The notes under the pieces: model-generated | The model's database searches: none | Seen by the model: only the letters and a program-made list of their open reading frames with translations | Told to the model about the DNA's origin: nothing | Shown: positions 24,371 through 35,481 of the stretch, piece after piece | Layout: every line of letters starts with the position of its first letter | Numbering within the stretch: the stretch's first letter is position 1 | Made by a program: the position numbers and the translations under genes | Assembly (NCBI GenBank): GCA_023150275.1 | Contig: JAKLLG010000008.1 | Span: 103,033-167,032 of the forward strand | From: Rhodocyclaceae bacterium | GTDB lineage: Bacteria; Pseudomonadota; Gammaproteobacteria; Burkholderiales; Rhodocyclaceae | Reading direction: 5' to 3' | DNA: 64,000 nucleotides

Positions 24371-24934
24371 ATGAGCAACATTCAGCAGGCCCGCGAATTT
24401 CTGGCGTCGGCCGACCTCATCCACAGCGAGGAAACGGTGCAGGCTGCCGTGCGTCGCGTGGCCGGTGAAATCACGGCCCGCCTGCAGGAGACCAACCCGG
24501 TGGTGCTGTGCGTGATGAGCGGTGGCGTACCGTTCGCCGGCCATCTGCTGACGCAGCTGCAGTTCCCGCTCGATTTCGACTATCTGCATGTCACCCGCTA
24601 CGGGCAGGATACGGCCGGCGGCGCGCTCTCGTGGCGCGCGGCGCCGTGGATCTCGGTGAAGGGGCGCACGGTGCTGGTCGTCGATGACATCCTCGACGAA
24701 GGCGTGACGCTTGCCGCGGTGCGCGATCGCCTGCTGCAGCAGGGCGCCGCCGCGGTGTTGATGGCGGTTGTCGCCGACAAGCAGAACGGCAAGCAGAAGC
24801 CGATCGCGGCGGATTTCGTCGCGCTCACGGTGCCGGACCGGTTCGTCTTCGGCTTTGGCATGGACGCCTGCGGTGCCTGGCGCAACCTGCCGGCGATCTA
24901 CGCGATGAAGGAGGCGCCGCAATGCTCGGCATAA
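24371..24934 (+). CDS. Hypoxanthine-guanine phosphoribosyltransferase family
   Basis: The 187-aa protein has the type I PRTase fold: SGGVPFAGHL near the start of the fold, then the PRPP loop VLVVDDILDEGVTL, and the base-contact region VPDRFVFGFGMD near the C-terminus. By family it converts hypoxanthine or guanine and PRPP to IMP or GMP. The next gene, 5'-methylthioinosine phosphorylase, overlaps it by 13 bases and releases hypoxanthine. The neighbourhood therefore supports a hypoxanthine salvage role, and hpt would be the natural symbol. Confidence 0.88.
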   Translation: MSNIQQAREFLASADLIHSEETVQAAVRRVAGEITARLQETNPVVLCVMSGGVPFAGHLLTQLQFPLDFDYLHVTRYGQDTAGGALSWRAAPWISVKGRTVLVVDDILDEGVTLAAVRDRLLQQGAAAVLMAVVADKQNGKQKPIAADFVALTVPDRFVFGFGMDACGAWRNLPAIYAMKEAPQCSA

Positions 24935-25686
24935 TCGGCGGCAGCGGGCTCACCCAGCTCGCCAACCTCGATGTGTCGCATCGCGAGGTGGTGCGCACGC
25001 CCTACGGCGATCCTTCCGGCGCGATCACCTTCGGGCAGATCGGCGGGCATCCGGCGATGTTTCTTGCCCGGCATGGCTATGGACACACGATCCCGCCGCA
25101 CGAGGTGAATTATCGCGCCAACATCTGGGCGCTGTGGAACAAGGGGGCGGTGGGCATCGTCTCGGTGGCCTCGGTGGGCAGCATTCGCGGCGACCTGAAG
25201 CCCGGCGATCTGGTGCTGCCGCACCAGATCATCGATTACACCTGGGGGCGCCGTTCGACCTACTTCGAAGGCGAGGGCTGCAAGGTAACCCATGTAGATT
25301 TCACCGAGCCCTACGACCGCAGCCTGCGCGAGATGATCCTGCTGGCGGCCTCCGACGTCGGCGTGCCGGCCCACCCGAGTTCGGTCTATGGGGCGACGCA
25401 GGGGCCGCGCCTGGAAACGGCGGCGGAGATCAACCGCATGGAGCGCGACGGCTGCGACGTGGTCGGCATGACCGGCATGCCGGAAGCGATCCTGGCGCGC
25501 GAGCTGGGCGTGCCTTACGCGGCGATCAACGTCGTTGCCAACTATGCGGCCGGCCGGGCCGACAGTCGCGACGGCATCAGCTTCGAGGCGATCGAGGAAG
25601 TGCTGCGCGAGTCGATGCAGCGGGTGCGCCTCGTGATCGAGCGCGTTGCCGGCTGCCACGCGGAAGTCTGCGCAACGCCGGACTGA
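24922..25686 (+). CDS. S-methyl-5'-thioinosine phosphorylase (MTAP/PNP family)
   Basis: The 254-aa protein is an MTAP/PNP-family nucleoside phosphorylase: GIIGGSGL phosphate loop, RHGYGHTIPPHEVNYRAN, the ATQGPRLETAAEI block and GMTGMPEA (183-189). At the base-recognition site it has Asn207 in VVANYAAGR, where adenine-specific MTAP enzymes carry Asp. That favours 6-oxopurines, as in the Pseudomonas methylthioinosine phosphorylase. It would cleave methylthioinosine to hypoxanthine and 5-methylthioribose-1-phosphate. The overlap with the HPRT gene suggests direct salvage of the product. Downstream, the short gap before glnD (25687-25773) holds GC-rich repeats that may terminate both convergent units. 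Confidence 0.85.
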   Translation: MLGIIGGSGLTQLANLDVSHREVVRTPYGDPSGAITFGQIGGHPAMFLARHGYGHTIPPHEVNYRANIWALWNKGAVGIVSVASVGSIRGDLKPGDLVLPHQIIDYTWGRRSTYFEGEGCKVTHVDFTEPYDRSLREMILLAASDVGVPAHPSSVYGATQGPRLETAAEINRMERDGCDVVGMTGMPEAILARELGVPYAAINVVANYAAGRADSRDGISFEAIEEVLRESMQRVRLVIERVAGCHAEVCATPD

Positions 25687-25773
25687 CGGCGCTCCGGGGA
25701 AACGGGGCGTCGCCCGGGGTTTTCCTGACCCCCTCTCGGGGCAATTTCGGCGACAGCCGTTTCCCGAGGGCGT

Positions 25774-28353
25774 TCAGATCTTCAGCTTTTCGAGCAATTC
25801 CGATTCGAGTGCGATGCGGCCCGTGCTCTGCGTCAGCGCGCCGCCGCTGACGAGGAAGGTGTCCTCGACGCGCTCGCCGAGCGTGGCGATCTTGGCGGTA
25901 TGCAGCGTGGCGCCGTGTTGCGCGAGGGTGGTGGCGATCGCATAGAGCAGACCGGGGCGATCGGCGGCAACGATGGAAAGTACGTAATGGGTTTCCTTGT
26001 CGTCGCTCTCGATGCGAACCGCCGGCGTGATCGGGAAGTGCTTCAGCCGCCGTGACAGCCGCGCCGCCGCTGGCGCCTCGGGCGGCGCTTCGCGGACCAG
26101 GCGGTCGGTGAGTTCATGCTCGATGAAAGGGATCATCTCGCGGTCGTTGTCGCGCCCGCTCACGTCGAGCAGTACGAAGCTGTCCAGCGCGTAGCCGTGG
26201 CGCGTGGTGTGGATCTTGGCATCGACAATGCTGTATCCGGCACGACCGAAGAAGCCGACGACGCGAGCGAACAGGTCGCGCTGGTCGTGCAGATAGACCA
26301 TGACCTGCAGGCCCTCGGCATTCGGGTTGATGCGCGCCTTGACCACCGGCCTTTCATCGTTCGGCCGGTAGTGCAGGCAGCGTGTGTGCCAGGCGATTTC
26401 CTCGGCTGAGTGGCGCAGGAAGTAGCCGGTGTCGAGCTGCTTCCACAACCTTTCGTGAACCGTTCCGGAGAGGGCGAAATAGCGCAGCAGGCGCATCGCT
26501 TCGCCCTGGCGTTCCTGGATCACGCCCTGCGTCGGCGGTGCTTCGCCGCCTTGCAGCAGCAAGCGGCGCGTGGCGCTGAAGAGATCCTGCAGCAACTGGC
26601 CCTTCCAGCTGTTCCAGACTTTCGGGCTGGTGCCGCGGATGTCGGCGACCGTGAGCAGGTAGAGCGCGGTGAGATGGCGCTCGTCGCCGACGATGGCGGC
26701 GAATGCCCGCACCACATCCGGGTCGGAGACGTCCTGCTTCTGGGCGACATTCGACATCGTCAGATGGTGGCGGATGAGCCAGACGACCAGCGCGGTGTCC
26801 TCTTCGGCCAGGCCGTGCTGCTCGCAGAAGGCGCGGCCATCCACCGTTCCCTGTTCGGAGTGGTCGCCGCCGCGTCCTTTGGCGATGTCGTGGAAGAGGG
26901 CGGCGACATAGAGTAGCCAGCGCTTGTCGAATTCGCTGATCAGTCGCGTGCAGAACGGGTATTCGTGCGCGAATTCCTCCATCGTGAAGCGGCGCAGGTT
27001 GCGCACCACCATCAGGATGTGCTGGTCCACGGTATAGATGTGAAACAGGTCATGCTGCATCTGGCCGACGATGGCGCCGAAGTTCGGAAGGTAGCGGCCG
27101 AGGATGCCGTACTGGTTCATCCGCCGCAGCTCGTGCACGAGGCCGCGCGGCTGCTGCAGGATGTCGAGGAAAAGGGTACGGTTGGCCGGATCGGCGCGGA
27201 AGCCGTCGTCGATGTGTGTGCGTGCCCGGTAGAGGGCGCGCAGCGTGCGCGCTGTCATTCCCTTGAGACCGGCATCCTTTTCCAGCAACAGGAAGGATTC
27301 GAGGATCGCTGAAGGGGTCTCTTCGAACACCCGCTCGTGGCGCACGTCGAGCATCTCGTGGGCGATCTGGAAGCGTTCGTTGATCGGTTGCGGGGCGATG
27401 TCCGGCGGCGGGAAAATCGCTGCGCCGATGTTCTGCAGCAGGATCACGTTCAACTGCGTGACCGACTTGGCGTTGCGGTAGTAATCCTGCATCAGCACTT
27501 CGCTGGGCCGTTTGGCGGCAACGCCCTGATAGCCGAGCTGCTCGGCGAGTGAGGTCTGATAATCGAAGAGCAGGCGGTCCTCGCGGCGCCCCAGCTGGTA
27601 GTGCAGGCGGATGCGCAGGCGCTGCAGACTGTCTTCGCAGCGCTGCAGATGCTGATGCTCCTCAGCGGTGACGAAACCGCCGCTACACAGTTCATTCCAG
27701 GTGCGTCCGTAGCCCGCTGCCTGCGCAACCCAGAGAATCACCTGCAGGTCGCGTAACCCGCCCGGGCTTTCCTTGAGGTTGGGTTCGAGGCTGTAGGGCG
27801 TGTCCTGGAAGCGCAGGTATCGCTCATCCTGCTCGATCCGCTTGGCCTTGTAGAACGTTCGCGGGTCAAGCTGATGCTGCAGGCCCTCGCGGAAACGTGC
27901 GAACAGGTCGCGGTCGCCCGTCAGCAGGCGTGCTTCTATCAATGCCGTCTGTACCGTGATGTCGCCCTCGGCCTCGGTCAGGCAGTCGTCGATCGTGCGC
28001 ACGCTGTGCCCGATTTCGAGGCCGATGTCCCACAGCTGGCCGATCAGCGATTCGAGCAGTGCTGTGAGCGCCGCGTCGGGCGGGCTGGCGAGCAGGATCA
28101 GCAGGTCGATGTCGGAGGCCGGGTAGAGCTCACCGCGCCCGTAGCCACCGACGGCGACCAGGGCGAGCGATTCTGGCAGCTGGTTCGCCTGCCAGAGGTC
28201 AACCAGCAATCCGTCGATGAGCTGGCAGCGCCCGCGCAGCATGGCCTGTGAATCACCGTCGGCGAAATAGGCATCCTTCAGGGTCCGCTGGCCTTCGCGC
28301 AGCCGGGATCGATAGGCGGTAAGCGCCGCCGGGTCGCGTGCTTGCGCAGTCAT
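25774..28353 (-). CDS. glnD: [Protein-PII] uridylyltransferase / uridylyl-removing enzyme GlnD
   Basis: GlnD is the nitrogen sensor that adds UMP to PII at low glutamine and removes it at high glutamine. The 859-aa protein has the nucleotidyltransferase motif VGGYGRGEL followed by SDIDLL (about 68-86), a GlnE-like helical part, the HD hydrolase motif [18 protein letters not shown] (about 478-495) and two C-terminal ACT domains (about 690-859). All expected catalytic residues are visible. I chose ATG 28353; the codon just before it is GTG and would add one Met. It lies nine bases after map. Confidence 0.97.
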   Translation of the reverse strand: MTAQARDPAALTAYRSRLREGQRTLKDAYFADGDSQAMLRGRCQLIDGLLVDLWQANQLPESLALVAVGGYGRGELYPASDIDLLILLASPPDAALTALLESLIGQLWDIGLEIGHSVRTIDDCLTEAEGDITVQTALIEARLLTGDRDLFARFREGLQHQLDPRTFYKAKRIEQDERYLRFQDTPYSLEPNLKESPGGLRDLQVILWVAQAAGYGRTWNELCSGGFVTAEEHQHLQRCEDSLQRLRIRLHYQLGRREDRLLFDYQTSLAEQLGYQGVAAKRPSEVLMQDYYRNAKSVTQLNVILLQNIGAAIFPPPDIAPQPINERFQIAHEMLDVRHERVFEETPSAILESFLLLEKDAGLKGMTARTLRALYRARTHIDDGFRADPANRTLFLDILQQPRGLVHELRRMNQYGILGRYLPNFGAIVGQMQHDLFHIYTVDQHILMVVRNLRRFTMEEFAHEYPFCTRLISEFDKRWLLYVAALFHDIAKGRGGDHSEQGTVDGRAFCEQHGLAEEDTALVVWLIRHHLTMSNVAQKQDVSDPDVVRAFAAIVGDERHLTALYLLTVADIRGTSPKVWNSWKGQLLQDLFSATRRLLLQGGEAPPTQGVIQERQGEAMRLLRYFALSGTVHERLWKQLDTGYFLRHSAEEIAWHTRCLHYRPNDERPVVKARINPNAEGLQVMVYLHDQRDLFARVVGFFGRAGYSIVDAKIHTTRHGYALDSFVLLDVSGRDNDREMIPFIEHELTDRLVREAPPEAPAAARLSRRLKHFPITPAVRIESDDKETHYVLSIVAADRPGLLYAIATTLAQHGATLHTAKIATLGERVEDTFLVSGGALTQSTGRIALESELLEKLKI

Positions 28354-28362
28354 CACAAGCCT

Positions 28363-29163
<801 letters not shown>

Positions 29164-29327
29164 GTCGGGGGCTTGTTGCGCAAAGGGTGAAGGATACAGG
29201 CTGCTCCCGGGCTTCGGCAATTTTGCGGATCATTGGTTCGCGTGCGCCGGAACGCGTGGCGGGGATGGATGTGTTTTGAGCGCATTTCGCCGGCGATCGC
29301 CCGGGAATGGAGAATCTGCAGCGGGGT

Positions 29328-29357
29328 TTGAATGCCGGCAGGATTAAATGGTACAAT
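29328..29357 (+). promoter_or_regulatory. Sigma70-like promoter of rpsB-tsf
   Basis: TTGAAT (29328-29333) and TACAAT (29352-29357) are 18 bases apart. Transcription would start near 29364 and give a leader of about 175 bases. It is the best promoter in the 376-base map-rpsB gap; the rest of that gap (29164-29327) shows no gene and presumably holds the map promoter. Confidence 0.65.
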
Positions 29358-29539
29358 TCAAAAGATTTGCAGCCAGTCCAATGCCCATGGCATTAATTCC
29401 GGGTGTGGCGTGGCGGCAATTCCGACGGCCCGTTCAATGGCGGACGGGTCCAATCCTCACACTCGCCGTTTTAAGGGTGCATCCCGTTCGGGGTGCGGCA
29501 GTTGCGGCGGGTGGCGGCTCAACCCTTAAGGAGTTAGCA
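29358..29539 (+). promoter_or_regulatory. Structured rpsB 5' leader
   Basis: The leader contains the inverted repeat TTAAGGGT (29471-29478) and ACCCTTAA (29522-29529). The second arm abuts and partly covers the AAGGAG ribosome-binding site (29528-29533). Inside it is a hairpin GCATCCC-GTTC-GGGGTGC (29479-29496). Such a fold could hide the rpsB start region, in line with the known autoregulation of rpsB by S2 in other bacteria. The frame is open through the leader, but it has no conserved ribosomal protein sequence before ATG 29540. Confidence 0.5.
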
Positions 29540-30280
29540 ATGTCCGCAACCATGCGTCAAATGCTGGAGGCCGGTGTCCATTTCGGCCATCAGACCCGTT
29601 TCTGGAACCCGAAGATGGCGCCGTTCATCTTCGGTCACCGCAACAAGATCCACATCGTCAACCTCGAGAAGACGCTCGCCAAGTACAACGAGGCGATGGC
29701 CTTCGTGAAGAAGCTGTCGTCGAATCGCGGCACCATCCTCTTTGTTGGCACCAAGCGCCAGGCCCGCGAGATCATCGCCGAAGAGGCCGCTCGCGCCGGC
29801 GCCCCGTACGTCGACCAGCGCTGGCTGGGCGGCATGCTGACCAACTTCAAGACCGTCAAGGGCTCGATCAAGCGCCTGAAGGACATGGAAACCATGGCTG
29901 AAGATGGTTCGATGGAAAAGCTGGGCAAGAAGGAAGCGCTGATGATGAAGCGCGAACTCGACAAGCTGCAGAAGTCCATCGGCGGCATCAAGGACATGGG
30001 CGGCCTGCCGGACGCGCTCTTCGTCGTTGACGTCGGCTACCACAAGATCGCCATCACCGAGGCCAACAAGCTGGGTATTCCGGTGATCGCCGTGGTCGAT
30101 ACCAACCATTCTCCGGAAGGCGTGGATTACGTGATCCCGGGCAACGACGACTCGTCGCGCGCGATCCGCCTCTACGCCCGTGGCGTGGCCGACGCGATCC
30201 TCGAAGGCCGCAGCCAGGTCGTGCAGGAAATCGTTGCCGCTGGCAGCGATGACGAGTACGTCGAAGAAGCAGCCGAATAA
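29540..30280 (+). CDS. rpsB: 30S ribosomal protein S2
   Basis: S2 sits at the head-body junction of the 30S subunit. The 246-aa protein begins [25 protein letters not shown] and has the signatures HIVNLEKT and [19 protein letters not shown]. Both S2 family patterns and the usual length are present. The ATG at 29540 follows AAGGAG at ideal spacing; an in-frame upstream codon at 29348 is rejected. The short gap to tsf carries a strong hairpin. Confidence 0.99.
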   Translation: MSATMRQMLEAGVHFGHQTRFWNPKMAPFIFGHRNKIHIVNLEKTLAKYNEAMAFVKKLSSNRGTILFVGTKRQAREIIAEEAARAGAPYVDQRWLGGMLTNFKTVKGSIKRLKDMETMAEDGSMEKLGKKEALMMKRELDKLQKSIGGIKDMGGLPDALFVVDVGYHKIAITEANKLGIPVIAVVDTNHSPEGVDYVIPGNDDSSRAIRLYARGVADAILEGRSQVVQEIVAAGSDDEYVEEAAE

Positions 30281-30311
30281 GTCGTTTCTTGTTTTATTTT
30301 TGTTGAATTCG

Positions 30312-30345
30312 ATACGGCCGCGACGGGGTTCCTGAGCGGCCGTAT
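30312..30345 (+). other. Stem-loop between rpsB and tsf
   Basis: ATACGGCCGC (30312-30321) and GCGGCCGTAT (30336-30345) form a perfect 10-bp stem with a 14-base loop. No T-run follows, so it is not a simple intrinsic terminator. It may set the S2 to EF-Ts ratio by processing, mRNA protection or partial termination. Confidence 0.6.
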
Positions 30346-30364
30346 CTGCAAGCTGGAGAAGAAA

Positions 30365-31261
30365 ATGGCGGCAATTACCGCAAGCATGGTGGCAGAACTG
30401 CGCGCAAAGACCGATGCGCCGATGATGGAATGCAAGAAGGCGCTGACCGAAGCCGATGGCGACATGGCCAAGGCGGAAGAGGTTCTGCGCGTCAAGCTGG
30501 GCAACAAGGCAACCAAGGCCGCGACCCGCATCGCTGCCGAAGGCATCGTCGGCGTCGATATTTCGGCCGACGGCAAGCTGGGCTCGATCATCGAGGTGAA
30601 CTGCGAGACCGACTTCGTCGCCAAGAATGATGATTTCCTGGCGCTCGTGAAGGGCTGCGCCCAACTCGTGTCGAGCAAGAACCCGGCCGACGTCGCTGCG
30701 CTGTCCGCGCTGCCGATGGGCGAGGGGACGGTCGAGTCGACCCGTACCGCGCTGGTTGGCAAGATCGGCGAGAACATGTCGCTGCGTCGCTTTGTGCGCG
30801 TTGAAGCCCAGGGCAAGCTGGTTTCCTACATCCACGGCGGCGCCAAGATTGGCGTGCTGCTGGACATCGTCGGCGGCGACGAGCAACTCGGCAAGGACAT
30901 CGCGATGCACATCGCCGCGTCGAAGCCGAAGTCGCTGGACGCCTCGGGTGTGTCGCAGGATCTGATCGACACCGAGCGCCGCGTCGCTATCGAAAAGGCC
31001 CGTGCCGATAACAAGCCGGAAGCGATGCTGGAAAAGATCGCCGAAGGCACGGTGCAGAAGTTCCTGAAGGAAGTCACCCTGCTCGCGCAGGTCTTCGTCA
31101 AGGCCGAAGACGGCAAGCAGACGATCGAGCAATTGCTGAAGGCAAAGGGCGCCTCGATCGCCGGCTTCACGCTGTACATCGTCGGCGAGGGCATCGAGAA
31201 GAAGGTGAACGACTTCGCCGCCGAAGTGGCCGCCCAGGCTGCCGCTGCCGCACAGAAGTAA
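30365..31261 (+). CDS. tsf: Elongation factor Ts
   Basis: EF-Ts is the nucleotide exchange factor for EF-Tu. The 298-aa protein begins with the UBA-like domain ([19 protein letters not shown]) and carries the conserved TDFVA patch in [11 protein letters not shown]. The core repeats and a C-terminal coiled-coil region follow. The length is typical for betaproteobacteria. A GGAGAAG ribosome-binding site precedes ATG 30365. pyrH follows after 33 bases. Confidence 0.98.
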   Translation: MAAITASMVAELRAKTDAPMMECKKALTEADGDMAKAEEVLRVKLGNKATKAATRIAAEGIVGVDISADGKLGSIIEVNCETDFVAKNDDFLALVKGCAQLVSSKNPADVAALSALPMGEGTVESTRTALVGKIGENMSLRRFVRVEAQGKLVSYIHGGAKIGVLLDIVGGDEQLGKDIAMHIAASKPKSLDASGVSQDLIDTERRVAIEKARADNKPEAMLEKIAEGTVQKFLKEVTLLAQVFVKAEDGKQTIEQLLKAKGASIAGFTLYIVGEGIEKKVNDFAAEVAAQAAAAAQK

Positions 31262-31294
31262 CGATCGTAACAATCGCGAGGTAAAAACAAGACC

Positions 31295-32017
31295 ATGACC
31301 GACCGCACACCCAAGTTCAAGCGCATCCTCCTCAAGCTCTCGGGCGAAGCCCTGATGGGCGGCGACGCCTACGGCATCAATCGCCAGACCATCGGCGAGA
31401 TCGTCCAGGAGATCAAGGCGGTTGCCGACCTGGGTGTGCAGATCGGTGTGGTCATTGGCGGCGGCAACATCTTCCGTGGTGTTGCCCCGGCCGCCACCGG
31501 CATGGATCGTGCCCAGGCCGACTACATGGGCATGCTGGCGACGGTGATGAACAGCCTCGCCATGCAGGATGCGATGCGTGTCGCGGGTATCCCCTGCCGC
31601 GTGCAGTCGGCACTGTCGATCGAACAGGTCGTCGAGCCCTACATTCGTGGCAAGGCGATCCGCTATCTTGAGCAGGGCCGCATCGTGATTTTCGCGGCCG
31701 GTACCGGCAACCCGTTTTTCACCACCGACACTGCCGCCGCGCTGCGCGGCGCCGAGATCGGCGCCGAGATCGTGCTCAAGGCGACCAAGGTCGATGGCAT
31801 CTATACCGCCGATCCGAAGAAGGACGCGTCCGCGACGCGCTACGACCGGATCAGCTTCGACGAAGCGATTTCCCGTGGCCTCGGCGTTATGGATGCGACT
31901 GCGTTTGCGCTGTGCCGCGACCAGAAGCTGCCGATCAATGTCTTCTCGATCTTCAAGGCCGGCGCGCTGAAGCGCGTGGTGATGGGCGAGAACGAAGGCA
32001 CGCTGGTCTATTGCTGA
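31295..32017 (+). CDS. pyrH: UMP kinase
   Basis: PyrH phosphorylates UMP to UDP. The 240-aa protein is an amino-acid-kinase-fold enzyme, with [11 protein letters not shown] at the N-terminus, [32 protein letters not shown] and the acidic metal site near [14 protein letters not shown]. It resembles no other nucleoside monophosphate kinase family. It lies in the standard tsf-pyrH-frr order, with frr starting 14 bases later behind an AAGGAG site. Confidence 0.98.
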   Translation: MTDRTPKFKRILLKLSGEALMGGDAYGINRQTIGEIVQEIKAVADLGVQIGVVIGGGNIFRGVAPAATGMDRAQADYMGMLATVMNSLAMQDAMRVAGIPCRVQSALSIEQVVEPYIRGKAIRYLEQGRIVIFAAGTGNPFFTTDTAAALRGAEIGAEIVLKATKVDGIYTADPKKDASATRYDRISFDEAISRGLGVMDATAFALCRDQKLPINVFSIFKAGALKRVVMGENEGTLVYC

Positions 32018-32031
32018 AGGAGAGAATTCAA

Positions 32032-32589
32032 ATGATCGCCGACATCAAGAAGAATACCGAAGCCAAAATGCAGAAATCGCTTGAGGCCTTGAAGAACGAC
32101 CTCGCCAAGGTCCGTACCGGGCGTGCCCATACCGGCCTGCTCGACCACATCCAGGTCGAGTATTACGGCTCCATGGTGCCGCTGGCCAACGTGGCCAACG
32201 TGACCCTCGTCGACGCGCGCACCATCGGTGTGCAGCCGTGGGAAAAGCCGATGGTCGCCAAGGTCGAGAAGGCCATCCGCGATTCCGATCTGGGTCTCAA
32301 TCCGGCGACGCAGGGCGAACTGATCCGTGTACCGATGCCGGCGCTGACCGAAGAGCGCCGCAAGGAGCTGACCAAGGTCGTCAAGCAGGAAGGCGAAAAC
32401 GCCAAGGTCGCCGTGCGCAATCTGCGCCGCGACGCCAACGCCCACCTCAAGGATGGCGTGAAATCCAAGGATATCTCCGAGGACGACGAGCGTCGTGCCC
32501 AGGACGACATCCAGAAACTCACCGACAAGTACGTCGCTGAAATCGACAAGATGCTCGCTCAGAAGGAGAGCGAGCTGATGGCGGTCTGA
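32032..32589 (+). CDS. frr: Ribosome recycling factor
   Basis: RRF splits post-termination ribosomes together with EF-G. From ATG 32032 the protein is 185 aa, the standard family length. It has the motifs [38 protein letters not shown], and the C-terminal helix with [11 protein letters not shown] longer open frame from 31912 is rejected because it would overlap pyrH and the AAGGAG site sits directly before 32032. Confidence 0.98.
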   Translation: MIADIKKNTEAKMQKSLEALKNDLAKVRTGRAHTGLLDHIQVEYYGSMVPLANVANVTLVDARTIGVQPWEKPMVAKVEKAIRDSDLGLNPATQGELIRVPMPALTEERRKELTKVVKQEGENAKVAVRNLRRDANAHLKDGVKSKDISEDDERRAQDDIQKLTDKYVAEIDKMLAQKESELMAV

Positions 32590-32597
32590 TTCCTGCG

Positions 32598-33446
32598 ATG
32601 GCCCGCTTCGTCAGCTCTACTGAAACGATCCCCGCAGCGGCTCGGGTGCCGCGTCACGTCGCCATCATCATGGATGGCAACGGCCGCTGGGCGAAGAAGC
32701 GCTTCATGCCGCGCGTCGCCGGACATACCCGTGGCGTGGAAACAGTGCGTGAGATGGTTCGCGCCTGCCTCGAACGCGGTATCGAATACCTGACGCTGTT
32801 TGCCTTCAGTTCCGAAAACTGGCGCCGCCCGGAAGAGGAAGTGACGCTGCTCATGCAGCTGTTCGTCAAGGCCTTGCGTCACGAGGTGGTCAAGCTCCAC
32901 CGCAACGGCGTCCGGCTGCGCATTGTCGGCGATCTGTCGCGTTTCGATGTCAGTCTGCGCGAAATGATCGCCAGCGCCGAGGAGAAAACCGCGGGTAATA
33001 CGCGGCTGGTGCTGACCATCTGCGCCAACTACGGCGGTCGCTGGGACATCCTGCAGGCTGTCAATCGCCTTGCGCTGGCGAACCCGGAAAAAGCGGGGCA
33101 GTGGCAGGAATCGGACCTGGCACCGTATCTTTCGATGAGTTACGCGCCGGAGCCCGATCTGTTTATTCGCACCGGCGGCGAGGAGCGCATCAGCAACTTC
33201 CTGCTCTGGCAACTTGCCTATACCGAATTCTATTTCACCGGCACCTTGTGGCCGGAGTTCAACGACGCCGCCCTCGAACTTGCGATTACTTCGTACCGAG
33301 AGCGTGAGCGCCGTTTCGGTCGGACCAGCGAGCAGCTGCTTGCCGATCCGCATCCCCCCGTACCTGCCTCGCGACAGGCAGCGCTGCGGACGGAAGCGGC
33401 CGGATTCGATCGCGACCCCAGTCCCGACGCCGGCCTAGATGCTTAA
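32598..33446 (+). CDS. uppS: Isoprenyl transferase (undecaprenyl diphosphate synthase)
   Basis: UppS builds the C55 lipid carrier for peptidoglycan and LPS. The catalytic motif [13 protein letters not shown] has Asp26, and [15 protein letters not shown] and the C-terminal [15 protein letters not shown] followed by ELYFT-like sequence ([15 protein letters not shown]) are present. At 282 aa it is about 30 residues longer than usual because of a Pro/Arg/Asp-rich tail. That tail is read across the cdsA start: the stop overlaps cdsA by eight bases. Confidence 0.97.
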   Translation: MARFVSSTETIPAAARVPRHVAIIMDGNGRWAKKRFMPRVAGHTRGVETVREMVRACLERGIEYLTLFAFSSENWRRPEEEVTLLMQLFVKALRHEVVKLHRNGVRLRIVGDLSRFDVSLREMIASAEEKTAGNTRLVLTICANYGGRWDILQAVNRLALANPEKAGQWQESDLAPYLSMSYAPEPDLFIRTGGEERISNFLLWQLAYTEFYFTGTLWPEFNDAALELAITSYRERERRFGRTSEQLLADPHPPVPASRQAALRTEAAGFDRDPSPDAGLDA

Positions 33447-34275
33447 GACGCGGGTCATTACCGCGCTGTCCCTTCTCTTCGGGTTGCTGGCAGCCCTGTT
33501 CTTCCTGCCGCCGCTCGGCTGGGCCTGGTTGCTGGCGGTACTTTCGGCAGTCGTCGGCTGGGAGTGGGGCGCGCTGATGCGGCTGTCCCGCCAGAGGTGT
33601 TACGCACTCGGCGGAGCTCTGTTCATTCTCTGTGCTTTGCTTATCGTCGGTTACCCGGCAGCGCTCGGTGGTGACGGATGGAGCGAAGCCCATGCATGGC
33701 AGTTGGGGCGCTGGTTCTACATTCCGGCCCTCATTTTCTGGGTCATCGTTCTTCCCGCATGGCTCCGCTATCGCTGGCCGATGGCACATCCGGTACTTGG
33801 TCTGGCGGTCGGGGCCGTGGTTGTCCTCCCGACACTGCTCGCCTTCGTGCAGCTGCGCCAGTTGGGGCCGTGGATGCTGATCGCGATTCTGGCGCTCGTC
33901 TGGGCAGCGGACATTGCTGCCTATTTTGCCGGGCGCGCATTCGGCAAACGCAAGCTCGCACCGAGCATCAGCCCCGGCAAGACCTGGGCGGGCGCCGTCG
34001 GTGCCGTGCTTGGCGTTCTGGTCTACGGGTTTGCAGTGGCAACCGTGTGGCCGACGCCCTTGCTTCCGCAAGGCGCGCACCTTGCCCTGCTGCTCGTGAC
34101 ACTGACTGTTCTCAGCATCGTCGGCGATCTATTCGAGTCGTTGCTCAAGCGGCAGGCGGGGCTCAAGGACAGCAGCAACATCCTGCCCGGGCATGGCGGC
34201 CTCCTCGACCGCATCGACAGCCAGACATCGACGCTGCCGCTCGTAACCTTGCTCTGGCTTTATCCTTCCGTCTGA
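33439..34275 (+). CDS. cdsA: Phosphatidate cytidylyltransferase
   Basis: CdsA makes CDP-diacylglycerol for phospholipid synthesis. The 278-aa protein has about eight membrane helices and the family signature near its end: [20 protein letters not shown] followed by LLDRIDS. The Lys and Asp residues that coordinate the metal and CTP are intact. It begins inside the last codons of uppS, and dxr starts three bases after its stop. Confidence 0.96.
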   Translation: MLKTRVITALSLLFGLLAALFFLPPLGWAWLLAVLSAVVGWEWGALMRLSRQRCYALGGALFILCALLIVGYPAALGGDGWSEAHAWQLGRWFYIPALIFWVIVLPAWLRYRWPMAHPVLGLAVGAVVVLPTLLAFVQLRQLGPWMLIAILALVWAADIAAYFAGRAFGKRKLAPSISPGKTWAGAVGAVLGVLVYGFAVATVWPTPLLPQGAHLALLLVTLTVLSIVGDLFESLLKRQAGLKDSSNILPGHGGLLDRIDSQTSTLPLVTLLWLYPSV

Positions 34276-34278
34276 ACC

Positions 34279-35481
34279 ATGGCAACGCTCAATCTCACCA
34301 TCCTCGGTTCCACCGGATCGATCGGCCTCAGCACACTCGATGTCGTGCGGCGACATCCGTCACGCTATCGCGTCGAGGCGCTTTGTGCCCACCGTCAGGC
34401 CGATCTGCTGTTCGAGCAGTGTTGCGAATTCCGGCCTGGCTACGCGGTGATCGGCGACGCCGCCCGTGCCGACGCGCTGCGCAGCCGGCTGCAAGCGGCA
34501 GGGCTGACGACGGAAGTCGAGTCCGGGCCGGAAGCCCTGGAGCGTGCGGCGTCGCTTCCGCAGGTTGATGCCGTGATGGCAGCGATCGTCGGTGCAGCGG
34601 GCTTGCGACCGACGCTGGCAGCCGCAAAAAGCGGCAAGCGCATCCTGCTGGCGAACAAGGAAGCCCTGGTCATGGCGGGGCCGGTGTTCATGCATGCTGT
34701 GCGTGAGCACGGCGCAGTATTGCTGCCAATCGACAGCGAACATAATGCGATATTTCAATCACTTCCAGACGATTTTCAAAGTGATTTATCAAACAGCCTT
34801 CCGGCGCGCGGCGTTCGGCGCCTGCTGCTTACCGCGTCTGGCGGTCCCTTCCGGCAGCGTGATCCGGCATCACTTGTATCGGTAACGCCCGAGCAGGCCG
34901 TCGCCCATCCGAACTGGTCGATGGGCCGGAAGATTTCTGTCGATTCGGCAACGATGATGAACAAGGGGCTGGAGGTCATCGAGGCACACTGGCTGTTCGG
35001 AATGGATGCCGATCGCATCGATGTCGTCATCCATCCGCAGAGCGTGGTGCATTCGATGGTCGAGTACGTCGACGGCTCGGTGATCGCCCAACTCGGCAAT
35101 CCCGACATGCGGACGCCGATTGCCCATGCGCTGGCGTATCCGGAACGTATCGATGCCGGTGTGGCGCCGCTCGATCTCTTTCGCATCGGGCGGCTCGACT
35201 TCGAGGCCCCCGATTTCGGGCGCTTTCCATGCCTCGCCCTCGCTTTCCGCGCGCTGCGCGCAGGCGGAAGTGCGCCGGCCACGCTCAATGCCGCGAATGA
35301 AGTCGCGGTAGAGGCGTTCCTGAATGGCAAGCTCGGCTTCACCGAGATTGCGCCCCTCATCTCGGCAACGCTGGATGCCTTGCCCGCCCGCCCGCTGGAT
35401 ACACTGGACGATGTTCTCGCAGCGGATGAGGCCGCACGTGGTCTGGCGCGTGCCCATCTGGCAGACAGGGCCGCTGCGTGA
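34279..35481 (+). CDS. dxr: 1-deoxy-D-xylulose-5-phosphate reductoisomerase
   Basis: Dxr makes methylerythritol phosphate, the first committed step of the MEP isoprenoid route that feeds UppS. The 400-aa protein has the NADPH loop ILGSTGSIG (residues 9-16), the [10 protein letters not shown] block, DSEHNAIFQ, the flexible loop LTASGGPFR, and [23 protein letters not shown]. All are intact. The stretch 34741-34800, coding for [14 protein letters not shown], is notably AT-rich for this genome and contains an inverted repeat. Its stop overlaps the GTG of rseP. Confidence 0.97.
   Translation: MATLNLTILGSTGSIGLSTLDVVRRHPSRYRVEALCAHRQADLLFEQCCEFRPGYAVIGDAARADALRSRLQAAGLTTEVESGPEALERAASLPQVDAVMAAIVGAAGLRPTLAAAKSGKRILLANKEALVMAGPVFMHAVREHGAVLLPIDSEHNAIFQSLPDDFQSDLSNSLPARGVRRLLLTASGGPFRQRDPASLVSVTPEQAVAHPNWSMGRKISVDSATMMNKGLEVIEAHWLFGMDADRIDVVIHPQSVVHSMVEYVDGSVIAQLGNPDMRTPIAHALAYPERIDAGVAPLDLFRIGRLDFEAPDFGRFPCLALAFRALRAGGSAPATLNAANEVAVEAFLNGKLGFTEIAPLISATLDALPARPLDTLDDVLAADEAARGLARAHLADRAAA

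Noticed and set aside
29348..29539. 64-codon N-terminal extension of rpsB
   Set aside because: The extra residues are not S2-like, the ribosome-binding site is directly before ATG 29540, and the stretch is better explained as leader RNA.
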